A stretch of 64,000 bases of DNA, from positions 62,001-126,000 of the forward strand of contig JASANH010001455.1 of NCBI GenBank assembly GCA_030248295.1. The letters are read 5' to 3'. Shown piece after piece: positions 1 to 13,900 of this stretch; the first letter of the stretch is position 1, and every line of letters begins with the position of its first letter. The notes under the pieces are model-generated. The model saw only the letters and a list, made by a program, of their open reading frames with translations. It was not told the DNA's origin and ran no database searches. Both the position numbers and the translations under genes were made by a program. This DNA comes from Mesodorylaimus sp. YZB2_4. Its lineage: Eukaryota > Nematoda > Enoplea > Dorylaimida > Dorylaimidae.

Positions 1-446
1 TTAAGATTTTTTGGTTTTTGGGCAGAGAATCCAGAATTTCAGGGTGAGGACTGAAAATCAGGGTTTTCAGGGCATTCAGGGTTCCCCTGGAAAACCCTGA
101 AACCTATCCCATCCACCTCTGATTCACCCCTTTTCCCTCATCTATGACCCTTTCTTGTTAGTGCCAAGTAAAACGGTAGGATCGTGCGGTTGCGCCCAAC
201 ATCCACTGACTCGTGAGCTCCGCAGAACATCGGACAAACGAAACGCAGACCGCGGCCCCGAGGCTGGACTAAGCCCTAAGAAAATGATGATATGAAATAG
301 ACATTTGCATATGTACAGTACATACTGTACCTTGTTAATGATGAAACCCCCATCTGCCTCCTTCAAATACCATCAGAGAGCCTAGTCGAATTTTTCTTCT
401 CCCCAGTCCCTCAGTCAAAACTAAAACATGCACTCCACTCCCTTAC

Positions 447-3400
447 CTCAGACAACGTTGAATCGTGCAAAGCTGATTCGATACTTCTTTGCAACGCTTT
501 TATCCAAGCATTACACAACGACTCTGAATCGGCTTGCAACAAATGATTCCTGAAAAACACGATTCTTTTCACTTAACAAATTGGAACACAATCACACCCC
601 CCTCCCCATTAGTGACCTACAATAGTCAGTGACGCATGCCTTCCGACACCCCGTCATCGACCTGAGTTTAACTCCCAGTCAAGGTAAAACATTCCCCCCC
701 CCTGAACTTACTTTGTAGGCGTAACCAACTCGAAACAATGACGTCGTTCGATATTATTCGGTGCTGGTCGAACCAAGCACAATCTTAAATCCACTTCCAT
801 AATCGTATAACCATCTTCGGTCATTTGATTCTTTTCGTGCGTGCTCGTATCGGCATCCCGGTGACAATACAACAATTTATTGTCCCGTATAACGAACCAA
901 CGTCTGCGCGTACCCATACCATATTTTCGAGAGCTACAAATTCCAAAACGGGACGGGGGATAGGCCCCAGCTAGCAAACCAATTTACTCAAGCGGGTAAG
1001 AAAATAAGGCCTCCACTCCTCATATGGCCAGTACTATCTCGCATCGCTCGATCCGACCCGGCCCGGCACGACACAAAATTTATGATTCTGCCTTTAAAAA
1101 TTCAGCATACAATTTTTGTTATCGTGTAAGATAGGATCGACTAGAAAATCCAAAAATTTCATTAAATTGTATTGGTTAGAAACACGAAACATATGACCCG
1201 ACTCGGTCGGCCCCCTGAAGTTGGGTTGGGTCGGGTCGGATGATGCTGGCACTACATTGAACACCAACTTACCGGTTCCAAGTTTTGAATGCATTTGACG
1301 CACGTTTGAATAAATAACCTTCCATCACCACGTCCGGATCCAATGGCATTCCAGCTGGATGTTGAAAAACTTCCTAAAAGTAAAAATAAATTTAGAAAAC
1401 CCGCTGGATGCCATTGGTTCTTTTTGAACTTGTTTAGTTAAAGCCCGTTTTGCTTATCCTTGTAAGCGAAGTTGTGTGGGAACAAGCACACACAGCAGCG
1501 TCCCTTTGTGAGTCTCCACCTCCACATTAGGACATCCTGGACCAGACACGGCAGCTGGGCCTGTCGGTGTTCGACAGCCGAGACTGTCTCCACGGCTTCC
1601 AATCTCTCCACTCAGATCTAAGGTACCGGGTGAGTCACCCACGGCCTGACGTGCAAGGTCAGCGAGAGTTTATGGTTCGCCAAAAGACCTCCGTCACTGG
1701 GGATCGAGCCCGGGACCAAGCAGTACGGTGTCAAACTGCTGCACCAACGCGGCCGCTGCTTCCGACAATGTAGGAGGGACGTAGCTGCGGGGGGGGGGGG
1801 GGGGGGCGGGGATGTGGCTCAGCTTCCTGCTGACTTCCAACCCTTCTTGCCTCTAGCTGGCCAGAAGTCACGATATAAGCGAGGTCGTGAGGTGACCAGC
1901 TCTCACGGCAGCGTCCCTCTGTGCGTCTCCCTCCACTAGGTTCACTTCCACACAAGGGCATCCTGTGCCACCACCAGCCTCCCAGGATGATACTGGGCGA
2001 GAAGGGAATGACCTTCCTGACTGGCATCCGGCCAGTCTCCTGATTCTCTACTCGACAATTCCAGGGTGAGTCGCCTGGAGCCAGGCGTGCAGAACCAGCG
2101 AGGGACACCGAGCATAATCCTGGCTACGCTCCTAAAAACTTGTGCGCTAGTTATTGTCAACTTTTCCACAGAATTTTTAAATATTCTACCCAAGTCGATC
2201 CCACCTAAATTCTAGACCCTGCCCTCTGCTCTGTGTTGTATACTCATTCGCGACCGATAGATCTGGAAGAGACGCAGTGAGCAAGACGAACCTACAGCCT
2301 ATCAAATAGTAGACTTAAAGGCCTGTAACACAAAATTTTCAAATTTTCAAACTCCCGCCAATTCAAATACCGACTGCAACCCGCAGGTTCGCATGCAAAA
2401 TGATCTTCCCCAATACGATACAAAAATTCGGACCTGCTTTATATCTTCCTACGACAGACATTGTTTAAACAACCCTCCGTAATCGCAATCGTGCCTGCGG
2501 CTCACGGTAGCTATCAAAATTTGCGGGAATTCGAATAATCCCTGGACACTGGAAACTTGGGTATGGACACCCAGTTTCAGCTCTTGGGCGGTGTTATGAG
2601 TTGGAAAAGACACTGTCTATCATGGATCATTACCTAAAGTACATCCATGCAGTCTATCGACTTTAAAGTGCTTTGTTTATTTTGGAGTTCAAGTAAGATA
2701 TTCTGAAATCGAATAGATCTTCGATCGATCGAATCGATTTTATTTATCAATAAAATCAAATTCCAAATTTTTCAATAAACGTTTTTTCGTGCGCGCAAAT
2801 CCAAGAGAGTGATGCCTAGGAATATTGGAAAAAACTGGTAGGTACTCTCACTTTTCCGCTGTTCCTATAACGAAACGCGCGAATTTCAAATTTACATTCT
2901 ACTAAATGCTTACAGAAGATTTTGGAATTACTCATTACTTTAACTACATTCTAAATTTTAAATATCGCGCGCTTTGCCATAAGAACCCGAGAAAAGTGAG
3001 AGCACCTAGTTGATCACAACCCAAAATCTTTTAGCGTCATTTTCTCGTCATCACGTGAAATTTTGAATTTGCGCATAACTAAAAGCATGGCATACACGTT
3101 CGGAATATCGATTTCAAATTTTTAATGAAGTCGCTGCTTTAAAGTTACAAGGTCACAAGACACTTGACAGCATCGCGTAATTGTCTCTAGACCGTCTAGT
3201 TTTTGATAAAAAAAGTGGATTGCAGTTTTCCAGAGCATTTTTAGGAATACACAATGAGGTCTCCTCATAAGGCACTTACCCTTGGCACGAGCATATGACG
3301 ATCCTGCATTTTCCTTTCGACTTGTTTGCTATTCTGCTTCAAGACACCCAAAGTTTCGTCCAGTCCGGTCATTGTTGGTTCCCAATCGCCGCTAAATAAA

Positions 3401-4569
3401 TCGGTACCTTGATGAAAATAAGTTTGATAAGCGCGTAAAAATGAAAGCAATGCTTCGAGAATTTCAAATTTCTTTCGCGATTGAACCATATTTATCTAGA
3501 AAGAATCCAATTTTTTAAAAATTCGAATCGATAATTTTTCCAATGTCGCCCTTGAATTTTCAAACCGTTTTTCATATGATTTTTAATCACTATCTTGATT
3601 TTTTAAAAAATTTTCCCGAGTAAATACGAGATCAATTTGCATTTTTGATAAGAGTTATCGAAAATGATCGAAAAACTTACCTGGAAGACGTAATCCAACG
3701 CAGTATGAGCGAAACACGTTCCAACAGCCGTCAATTCATTTCGGGCTTCGAAACTTTCTTGTTCTTTATTTTTATTGATTTGGGCATTCTTTGTCAAGGC
3801 ATCGTCCAAACTCTGACCGACCCGTAGAAAGTGAATACGCATTTCGTGAGCTTTATTGAGCTCTCTAAAATAAAAATTTGAATTATTTTCATTGTCAGTT
3901 TTTAAAATTAAGTATTACCGCTTATTAAAATCGGATACGTTTTTTACAACAGACCAATGAGCTTGTTCGATCAGCACCTGAAACAAAAACGTACAAATTT
4001 AAATTTCCTGGAGCCATTTTTAATTTAATAATATTCCTACCTTTTGAAATTTGGCCACTTCTTCGAAGGCGGTAGAAAGTGTTTCAATGGCATTGAAAAC
4101 TGTTGAATCAGTTTTGAAACACGTTCCGTTCAAATCCGAAATCGCTTCGAGCATGGAACTACAGGAAAGTTTGAATTGGAAAAAAGAAAGGAAAACAAAA
4201 AGTTAAAACTCACTGAAATGAGCTCACATAGGCTTTTCCATTTTCTACCATTTGATTACATTGTTTCAGCACCTAAAAGAGTTTCTAAATTGTATACGGC
4301 CGTACGGATCAGAGACGAAAACTTTCAAAAATACTCACTTCTTTCAACTTGCTTTCCAACAGCGCCAAATAACTTTCGTGCTGACCCAAGCTCCATCTGA
4401 AATTTAGAAAATATTTTTTAGGTAAAGTACAGTCAAATGACTTCACGAGAATTAATTAGCTTCGACATTTTAAATTTTATATTTTATGCGTCTCATACCT
4501 GAATCGAGGCGAATCTTTTAAAGCTTCAGTAAAATCGAGGGGCTCTAATGATGGATGCAGATCTTCCAT
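447..4569 (-). CDS. ACAP: ACAP-type ArfGAP (BAR-PH part; 3' end beyond the window)
   Basis: Arf GTPase-activating protein with coiled coil/BAR, PH, ArfGAP and ankyrin domains; the family acts on Arf6 at endosomes and plasma membrane. Ten phase-consistent exons (minus): 4499-4569, 4339-4396, 4214-4272, 4041-4158, 3919-3977, 3681-3864, 3280-3495, 1273-1373, 712-903, 447-549, giving 387 residues. Exon 1 opens at an ATG and contains ALKDSPRFR, close to the ACAP start ECLKDSPRFR. The BAR region covers about residues 10-270 (ALDYVFQ, KKFEILEALLSFL). The PH domain follows: MEGYLFKRASNAFKTWNR, then RRWF, DLRLC, IERRHCFELV and QADSE..NAWIKALQ. The last visible exon ends in phase 0 with a good donor, so ArfGAP and ankyrin exons should lie left of base 1. 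The 1.9 kb intron 1374-3279 carries SINEs. Seen: ORFs, phases, motifs. Inferred: ACAP1/2/3 orthology, not resolved further. Confidence 0.93.
1453..1790 (-). repeat. tRNA-derived SINE, family B
   Basis: Reverse-strand copy of an approximately 330 bp repeat. Its head is tRNA-like (GCGGCCGCGTTGGTGCAGC... then a B-box-like GGGCTCGATCCCC), followed by a body with CTCGCTGACCTTGCACG and a tail GGACGCTGCTGTGTGTG. The same order of blocks occurs at about 28157-28490 and 43088-43425 on the plus strand. It lies inside an ACAP intron. Confidence 0.75.
1782..2125 (-). repeat. G-homopolymer plus second SINE (family B variant)
   Basis: A run of 16 or more G (about 1791-1806) is followed by a reverse-strand repeat sharing the blocks CACGGCAGCGTCCCTCTGTG and CACAAGGGCATCCTGTGCC with the element at about 43490-43880. 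The repeat sits in the same ACAP intron, next to the family B copy at 1453-1790. Confidence 0.6.
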
Positions 4570-5778
4570 CTTCAATCGAAATTTTCCAGAAATAGATATA
4601 TCTATCTAGATACTTCAACTTCCGATCCGATCGAATAAATGTACTGTATCATTTCCGCCGCACTGGTTGCCATCGGCACGGCGAACAGAATAAAACGCAC
4701 GCACTAGGTGCGGAAACACGGCTAACATGAAGTCTGCGGTTCCTCAAAGCGCAACTCGCTCCGAAAACAGAGCGAAGAGTAAAGTTAAATCTAGAGTTGA
4801 TGAAAAACATTTTTCAAACTATGGAACTTTAATACGGTTAGGTCAAAATTTTCAAGAATTTAATGCTCCTGTCGCCACCGCCACCAATGAGTGCAATGGG
4901 TGAAGGCGGTCCCGGATTGGTCAGTAGGCGGAGCTAAGTGTGTACATAAGCAGCATGGTAGGGTAAGAAAGGGGTTTTTGAAAGGACGAAAAGGTTTGGT
5001 TTGGTCTTAAAATGGGGTTTAGCTGATGGTGTATCACCCGGCCGCCAGTCTCTCTTGACCCACTGTTGACCTCAGGTAACTAATGCATGCCTGATATTGA
5101 GAGGGGACCGCCTGACTTACTTGGCCGACTAATGTCCCAGCAGTGCCATGTACCAAACACATAAGGCGGGTATGTGATAATGTCCAGGCCCGGTTTATCG
5201 AAAGCACTTATGTTTGAGTCAGCATTAACTTTTGGATGATCTGGCATTAACTTTGCGATCTGTTTCTCAAAAGGACTTAAAATTAAGGTTGACCAGCTAA
5301 GGCCGGCAAATAAGGTACCTTATCCATGAAAAGCCCTCATTATCGGGCTCTGTCACAGCTTTTGCCTGATCAGGTGCAAGTGTTATGCTTGTTGTTTGTG
5401 AGTGTGCGACAGATCTTCGCGCTCGTACCGGCGGGTTTGGGCTGATCTTACTAGCGAGCGGTTTAAGGTCTTCAATAGCCCAAGCTTGGTAGAAAGGCTT
5501 AATCCTGCAGAGTGTCGATCACTAGGTCCCGATTCCTCAACAAACCCCTCAGGCGTGTTTGCCGCGCCTCCCAAGGGTGCCTACAATTGCTCTGTGCACT
5601 AGCCTGGCTGCTGGTCGAATGCACCCGGTCGTAAGATGCCTACGCTGACGAACACTTCCACAGTCGGTGGCGCAGTAAAGACTTCTGTAAACACCAGAGG
5701 ATCCTTTACGAAGCACAATGCACGACCATGTCCGGTCCTAGATCTTACCCACAGACAAATCCGCAGACAAACCAAGTA
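4570..5778. other. Intergenic, ACAP 5' flank; no gene recognised
   Basis: Between the ACAP start codon and the mariner. The first few hundred bases should hold the ACAP promoter, but I see no clear TATA element. Short ORFs at 5383-5869 show no recognisable domain or splice structure. Confidence 0.5.
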
Positions 5779-6691
5779 CGGAGGGGTTCAAAAAGTTCGT
5801 AGCCTGAGTACCTTCCGCATGAGCTACAGCAGTGAAATTTGTACTTTGCACTGCCACACATCCCACTAGAATCCCTACAAAAAATCACGCTGATTCATCC
5901 ATGCGTTCTTGAGATATGGTCATCTATTCGGAATTGGGTCAGAGAAATTACAAATTTTGCGTATCAGTCTGTCATCAAGTTTTTAACAAAGAAGGCTTGA
6001 AGCCGACAGAAATTAGCGATCGGGTTGTCTCAGTGTATGGAAATGATGCACCTACATTGCCGTCAGTGAAAGTGGTCTGCTTTGCTGAAACATTGGGGAG
6101 AATCGATTGAAGGTGACCTTGGGTCACCTTCAATCGATCCCCAAGGTTGTTGGTGACCCAAGGTCATGGCAACAACTTTTTGGGATTGCAGCGGAATGTT
6201 AGTGATTGATTATATGCCAGTCAAGACCACAATCGCTGGGCAATATTTAGCTGATGTTATCCGCCGATTGCTTAAAGCGATCAAATCGAAGCGGTGCAGG
6301 ATGATGAAAGAGAAGGTGCTGCTGCTGATTGACGACGAGCCAGTTCACAAAGCACGCGTTGCTCAGGCTGCCATCGATGAATGCGGATTCGAACAAATCG
6401 CTCATCCACCGTACAGTCCAGACCTGGCGTCCAGCGATTATTACCTATTCGGAAAACTCAAAAAAAGTTTACGTGGCAAGAGATTTTCGAGTGATGAGGA
6501 AGTGAAACCAGCGACTGAAGCATTTTTTGAGGGGTGTGAGTAATATTTCTTTTTACGGGTATGCACGCGGTGCACTAAGTTTAAACAAGCGCATTGGTCT
6601 CAGGGGATGTCATGTCGATAACGAATAAGCATTACCTTGTACAGTTTCAATTAACATGTGGTCAGGCTACGAACTTTTTGAACTCCCCTCG
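5779..6691 (+). mobile_element. Degenerate mariner-family DNA transposon
   Basis: Terminal inverted repeats of about 30 bp are visible: left CGGAGGGGTTCAAAAAGTTC (5779) and right ...GAACTTTTTGAACTCCCCTCG (to 6691). Both ends are flanked by TA, the target duplication of Tc1/mariner elements. The element is about 0.9 kb, shorter than the usual 1.3 kb of an intact mariner, so it carries an internal deletion. Inside are two separated transposase pieces (5916-6110 and 6166-6543) and a perfect-looking hairpin at 6093-6144. Confidence 0.85.
5916..6543 (+). pseudogene. Broken mariner transposase
   Basis: Two reading frames match a mariner transposase. The 5' piece (5916-6110) resembles the N-terminal helix-turn-helix region (RNYKFCVSVCHQVF ... 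VYGNDAPTLPSVKV). The 3' piece (6166-6543) carries the catalytic-domain end: LLIDDEPVHKARVAQAAI, then the hallmark HPPYSPDLASSDYYLF and LKKSLRGKRFSSDEEV. The central part is missing and replaced by a 52 bp inverted repeat, and the frame changes, so no full-length enzyme is possible. Family known: DDE/D transposases that cut and paste at TA. Inferred: a non-autonomous fossil copy. Confidence 0.85.
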
Positions 6692-7967
6692 TACCTGCCC
6701 TGGAGTCAACTCCTGGACTCTTCCGGTATGAACCAAAGGAAACGACGACCGCAGAGGCCCTCTGAGTATGCTCATCGAAGTCCCTGGCGGGCGCCTGGCC
6801 TGCCCCACAGTTCTGCCAATGGGGTGGACAACACAAGGGGCGGCTCCCCACAAATTCAGAACAAAACAGATGGAACCGAATCGAGCGAAAACAAGCAAGG
6901 GAGAGCACCGATCTCTCCCAGCGGCCTGCTCTTATACCGCCCTGGCTCCTCCTCACCGAGCTAAATACTCGAGCCACACCCCAAAGAATTCCAGGCGCCC
7001 CCAAGCGGCAATGGTCACAACAAAAGCAATTTTGAATCTTCTCCCGGTCACACGCATGAAGAAGCGCCCTGGTCATGCCATGCTCGTGGCATTTACTTGG
7101 ATGTCGTTGATGGCACTTTTTGCTGTCTCTGAGGTGAGGAGGCTGCACGACTCTTTTCTGCTCTTAATCTGATCTGGCCTCAATGGTTTCACAGTTCAGT
7201 AGCATGCGAGGCGTTGTTGGCGCTAACGAAGGCCGCCTGGCACCAAACCAGCAGCAGCAGCAGTGTGTAAAGTTGCAAAGCGAGGGGTGTTTTTGAAGAT
7301 GAAAAAGAAGATGAGGACAGTCTGACCGTGCTTTAACCAGCGAATCAGAGGGCACCGCTGGGAAGTGGCTGGTGGTCGTGCGGGCGTCAACCTTCCAAGC
7401 GGGGTCCTGGGGTTCAGCCACGACATCTGGTTATTTTTCTCCGCGGTTTGGAAAGCAGAGTCGTGCACGCTTGCCGCCGCCGTCGCCATTGGAATTTCTA
7501 CCAGTATAATCGCCTTCTCAAATTTCCGCATTTGCCCTACCATTGGAAAATTTCAATTTTCCCGCCCTTAATTTTTTTTGCTACCGGTGGAATCGCCTTT
7601 TAAGATTTTCTCATTCGCCCAGCCTTTCCTGCGCAAAAATTTTCGAGTAAAATAATTTTAAATTTCCCGCCTCTAGCTGTCTGCTAGAAGGCGGGGTTAA
7701 CGCGCACCTGCCGATCACGAGAAACGCGCCAAATTTAAAATGTTTTAAACTAGCTCATTTCTCTTCCTGTTTTCATTTTTCCCTCGCGCATTTTCCTGGC
7801 GTTTCAAAATAAAACCAGCTCTAATCGCAATTCAAATTCTATTCTAACATGTCTAATTCAAAAGTAAAAAAGCCTAACACAAACAATCACCAAAAAAATG
7901 CATCAAATAAATCATTTTTTAAGCCACAACTAACAAAGCTAACCATCTATCATTCCATTTTCCCATT
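6692..7967. other. Intergenic; 3' flank of SEFIR receptor gene
   Basis: No convincing gene. ORFs at 6651-7172 on both strands are mutually overlapping and lack domains. A loosely repeated short block (GGAATTTCTACC...ATCGCCTT near 7490 and GTGGAATCGCCTTT near 7590) is visible. The part after about 7560 is AT-rich and probably includes the receptor 3' UTR. Confidence 0.4.
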
Positions 7968-10900
7968 TCACGCGCGTTCTTGCGGCCTATTCGACGAATT
8001 AGAATTAGTATAGAATAAATTGGCCAATTCATCATCGTCGGGTGGCAAAAGTGAAAACTGCTCTCCATTCTGGCCCACACCTTGTTCACTGGTGGATGGT
8101 GGTATCAACAAATACGTGTCCTCCTTCCCCTCCTCCCCTCCACCCAATTCCAACCCTCTGTTATGCTCTTCCAGTACACCTGCATAGAACTCTTCCAAAT
8201 CGGCTGGTACTTGATTGGCCACCGGGCTGCGCAATCGATCGATGGCTGTTGAAATTTCATTAATTCTTTGCCTTTCATTCAATGTCGACGATGTTGCCTC
8301 GTTTCCATTTCTTTCAACTAATCTCGACTGTAACCAATTCGGATTAGTATCGACAAAATTAGCTGCATCGGAAACACAGGAATACAATCGATCAGCGTCC
8401 ATAGGACAATGTTCATACACTGTTTCGTGCGGGAATTCATGCACGTGACAAACCAATCTTCTTAAATCATCGGGTAATTGAAATTTAGGACAAGGCAATG
8501 TTCGAAATAAATCGGGTATCAGATCGATTGGTGAATATGTGAAATGCAGGCACACATATCGATCGAACACATTCGAATTTGGTCCATTTTTATTCTCTCT
8601 CGAAATAACATTACTATCCACGCTTCTTGCCGCGTGTAGAATACTTTGTAAAACGAAATTCATAGCCGGTGCAAATGTCTCGTCCCAAGGTCGTTCAGAT
8701 TTCAATTCAACAACTGATGAATCGATTGGTCGAAAAACTGTTTCTTTCGCCCCGCTAGAAAATATGATTAAAAAATAATCGGCTCTTTGTAACGAATGCA
8801 TCAGCCATTCTCCTGGTGCCCGATTTCCACCCGATGAAAATACCCATTCGTCAAAGATCACATCGCAATTGGCCTTTGATTGAAGATATGTGGCCAATTC
8901 GCAGACGCATCGACGATGTTGCGCAAAATCATTGGTATAGAGAATTAGTAGGACTGGTCGTTTTGTAAATTGAACAAAATTAATACCATCTAAAAAAACA
9001 AAAAAGATTATTAGATGTCACAGGTTTATAATCTAGCGTTCGTTCGGGATCATTAAGTGGTCACTTTTGGTCAAATCATAACTTGCCTCTTTTGGGGCCT
9101 AGAACAATTTTAAAAATACAGAAATGACCGCTACATTCTGAGGAATCTGAATCTTTCTTTAAAATTAGCCCATCTATAACCGTTCATGAGATATTCAACA
9201 AAAACCATAAGTGATCAGGCATATAATCGATTATGGGCAAATTATTTAAGCACTCCAACCCTGTTTTTTTTCACTGAAATAGTAGCCTGCGGACACACCA
9301 TCATAGAACCACCCTAATTTCCGCACTACAGACCACAGTTATTGCGCACATGGCTGATAACTACGCCCCATCTTGGCAATTTCGGCTAATCATGATCGAT
9401 CACTTCAGCTGTTGATTAATCGCGCTGATCAGTCATAGTATATCTTGTAGCCCTTGGAAAGAGCTTTCAAATGCTTTTTCCGCGTCAGAATTCGTTCAAT
9501 TTTATCCGAGATATTGAAGAAAACTCAAATTCATAAGGGGTGCCTGCAGTACGCACTTTTTGAATTTCCCGCCCGCGTGCCGCCTATGACATAAGAGCGG
9601 CATTGGCTGCTTGCGCTGGGAATCGCCAGTTGATTCATACCTTTATCACTTTTTCACTACGTGTCGGTCTAATTCTGTGCTGGAGCATCTGCCTTTCATG
9701 AAAAATAAATCAATTACTGGCGATTCTCAGAGTAAGCAGCCAAAGCCGCTCTCCTGTCATAAACGTCACGCGGGCGGGAAATTCAAAAGATGCGTACTGC
9801 AGGCACTCCTTCCGAATCAGAGTTTTCTTCAATATCTCGTGTATAATTCAATGAATTTTGACGCAGAAAAACCATTTGAAAGCTTTTCCCAGACAAGGAA
9901 AACATGTTGTAACAAATTGCTTTCACAGGGTTTCCACCAGCCTGATAAGACGAATTGAAAGGTTTTATAGAATTTACGATTGGAGGAAGGCTGGGCTGTG
10001 GCCTACTTGATATTAAGAGGAGAGGGTTCGACTCCAACCTGGGTAAAAATTGATTGTCAATACATGGATATTTTTTCCCAGTTTGCTGCATAAACCCTTA
10101 GCCAGGGATAAAGTACGTAATGGCATGAGCTGGCGTGGCTTATCTGCAGTTAGGCGTAGTTAGGCCTGTATCGGAATTGCGTATTTTTTTGGTCAATTTT
10201 CAAGTCATATAATAATTGATAATTGGAAAGAGAAGTTTAAAAAAAGTTGTATGACTGAAAAGTGTGCTTCAGTGAGGAGAAGAGGTTCAAACGCAAAAAT
10301 CAGAAAAATCTCGATACCCATCCTGGTCCCAATCAGGACTGCCCTGATCCTGATCTCGAGCTATAGTTAAGCTCCATTCATTTCTTATATTTCCCATTGT
10401 TAATGATTTCTCTCCGACCTCTTGCACCCACTCGCAAATTGACTTACATGATGTCACAGAGGCCATGATTATGGGAGAGAACCCACATTTCAGAGGAGGA
10501 TTAGAGAATTAAGGCAGGGAACTGGAATCAAAGGTGGTTTTGAAAGGATTTAGTGTGTGCTGGGAATCCTGTTTTCAGATTGCATCGCAGAAAGTGTAAC
10601 ATACGCGTGTTTTACAGGCAGGTAATGCGCGGTAAATTTGAAATGACGATCCGGCCGATCCGGCAGTTGGATCGGATCAGGAACTGATTCACCCCGGATC
10701 AGCCGATCGGTCGATGCTGGACCGACCCCCATAAAAAATGGTCGGGACTAAATGTTGTGGAGATGTGTGAAGAAAGGGAACCTGAACAAAATTTGGCGCA
10801 TGATTGAGCTGAGAAAGAGGAAGGTAATTTCTTTGTTAATTGGTGACTGATTCTCCGCTTTTTTGCTTGCCTGATTTTGAATGCAATGATAAATACCGCA

Positions 10901-13900
10901 CAAAAATTACTATATTATGTTTTTTGCTCTATATTTGCTGGCTACTCAGGATAGGGTGTAGGTTATCAACAGCGAAAAAAATGTGAAGAAAGCACTCTTT
11001 AAAAATCCTGATCCCAGTCGGGATTGAGCGAGTCCTGATCCTGAACGAACACCACTATTATCTGTTTCTTTTCACTCTCCAATGCGCATCGCATACCCGC
11101 CCCGCCCTGCGTTCGACCATGGGATAAAAGGTGCACACGAACGGCTAACGGTTGGTCGGATCGATCGTAACCCCCTGAGACGAGTTTAAGACCTGGACAG
11201 TTGGCTCGGTGGAAATTGAGACAGTGAAGAGCAATACAAAAGAGACGTGACGTCAGTAGACATCACGTCTCGCGTGACAAGATCGATAGTCAGCATCCGG
11301 AACTGGGGGGCCTATATGCCCCTGCAACAGGCTGAATGGCCGTACATTGGCGAAGGTACCGCAGGGCGCATGTGGTCTCAAAACACTCCTAGTCGTGGGA
11401 GCCAGGCATCAACTCGACAGATTTCTGACTCGCCTGGAGAGTATGTCGACCAACAACGAAAGCAAGTCTGCATAAGGAGGTCAACTCCACACATCACCTT
11501 CCCCACTGGCCAAGCACTCCTATCACACCCCAGGACGGCCAAATGGGCATTTTCCGCCTCCACCAGCTCATTTTTGACCGGGCCCCCCTCTCAACCGCTC
11601 CCTGGTGAGAACCGAGCTGAAGTGAGTCCAAGACCGGCTCACGAAGCGAGCCAAGTCCAAGAAACTCTGCCCGGGACTACCTCAAGTGCCAGACTGTGTC
11701 CTGCTAGAAAATGGGGCCCTATGAGCCACGTGAGGACTCCCCTCCCCCCCACGTGTATATCGTTGCATCCAACCCGTATTCACACGCAAAAGCATGCACT
11801 ATGATCGCTATGCTCAGGATGATCAGGGTTCATTCAAGTCTGGGAATCTAAGAAGTGTCTGGAAAACCAGAGAAAATGGGAATTTTTTGGCCAAAATCTG
11901 GGAAATCTTGCATTTGAGGTTACAAATTGTAAACAAATTTAATTTCTGTCTGGAGGACTTGAAAAGATCAGGGAAAATCATTTTCCGTGTCTGTTAAAGA
12001 CGAAGTGCACTGTCAGGGCTCATGCTGTACAAGGAGCGGAAACTGATTTTCCAGGTTTCCCAGACAAAAAATTGATTTTTTCCTTGGTTATTTTCACTAT
12101 GCCTCCGCGACTGCTCACTGATTCACTGATCTCCAGCGTGATAAATGGGCGCACAAAAAAGGCGGGTGACTCGAAATTTGGAACCTCTGAGGTTTCCCTG
12201 ATTTTGAGTCCAAAATCCTCATTTTCCCAGGTTTTCCAGGCGCTTCTCGGATTTTCTGACTTTTCTTGGTTTTCCAGCCTTGTATGAACCCTGAATGAAA
12301 AATCGACGTCGGAAATTTGAAAAACTATGCTATTCAGATTCAGTATTCGCATTTTAGTGGGGGGGGGGGGGTAGCCAAAATTTTGGACCGCTGTCTCAAT
12401 CGAAGTCGAAATTTTAATTTCCCACAGGTCCTCCTCTGAAATCAAGAATTTCGAGTTCCATACATTGGTGCCGGAGATCCAGAATCTAGGCTACCCCACT
12501 AAAACGCGAGTGCTGAATTAGAATATATTCTTTTTTTTTCTGACATCGATTCTGAGTGCAACAAAACAATGACCCCTTGCGATAATCACAGAACTGTCCT
12601 TATCTCTGGTGAAGACCAGCTACAATAAAAGTCTCACAAGCTAATAAAAAATTTGAATTTCCCCCAGAAAGATTTGAAATTGTCTTCAAACGATTCAAAG
12701 TTTTCTTACTTTGTCGCCTTTTCCTTTTCACCGCTTTCCATTTCAAATAGGCCATAATGGAGATCGCAATGATTAGGAATGCCAGAATAACACCCACAAC
12801 GGCCCCTGTCACTGGAATCCAAGCATTTTCCAATCGTATTTTGTCATCGATTAATTTTTGTGCGTAATCAGTATAATGATCGGTAGTCAAATTGAATCTG
12901 ACATTAATCGGTGTACATTTATCATCTTGGCACGACGTATGTTTAGCGTAGACCACGGCCGAATACATAGCTTTGGGTAAATCTTTAAAAAATGTACCAC
13001 GATCAGGAGTCGAAATCACAGCTTCGCGTCGAAGTGCGGTGTGAACGCTAGCTAATCGCTTAGAATCTGAATTAGGCGCATTGGAATCGTGATCATTGGA
13101 CAAAATCTCGTATAATTCTACAACCGTTTGACGTATACGAATTGATGAAGGTGGCGGTGAGATATTGATCCAAACACCGTCTTGACTGTTCGCATCCACG
13201 GAGACCAATGGCGCGTATCTGGTGGCATCGGTGGCCATGACATTAGCTTTTAATGGCATTCGAAATAAATAAGAAGCCATGCAATTTTGAGGATATAAAG
13301 ACACGTTGATCATGAAAACGGATAATCCAGTTAATCGGAAACAATCGTTATGAAAAAGTAATGGAAAAGTCAAAATGGCCGATGGATGAATGTTGGTGAA
13401 ATCGAATAGACGACAGGGCCAATAAAATTGATCCCAATGTGGTGGGCGTGTTCGATTTTCGCAATAAAATTCTTTCTCGTATTTATTTTCCAAACATATT
13501 AATCGAAGAGCGGCGGCACGAGTCGATTGGTCCAAAATTGTAAGCGTAACATTGAGTGATAAGGTTTCTTCGTATAAAGGATGATCGAAAATGTACGGAA
13601 ATAAGCCGACGCGAAGACGATCTAATTGACACGAACTATTGCCCTCATCCGAATCCATTAATATTCGAGTTCTTTTCTCGCACTCGTACGTATCTTTTAT
13701 AAATTGACAATCGATCGACTCGCTCGTGTCCAAACTTTCGTTTCTTACCATTACTGAACATTTTGATTTGCATTCGGGCGGTTCTTGAAATTTCACGAAA
13801 GGTGGCACTTGTGTTCTTACTGAACTGATAGAATAGCAGATGAATGCGAACACGAACCGAATCTTGACTAGGTTCCATCGAGAGAGGGCGTTTTCGAAGT

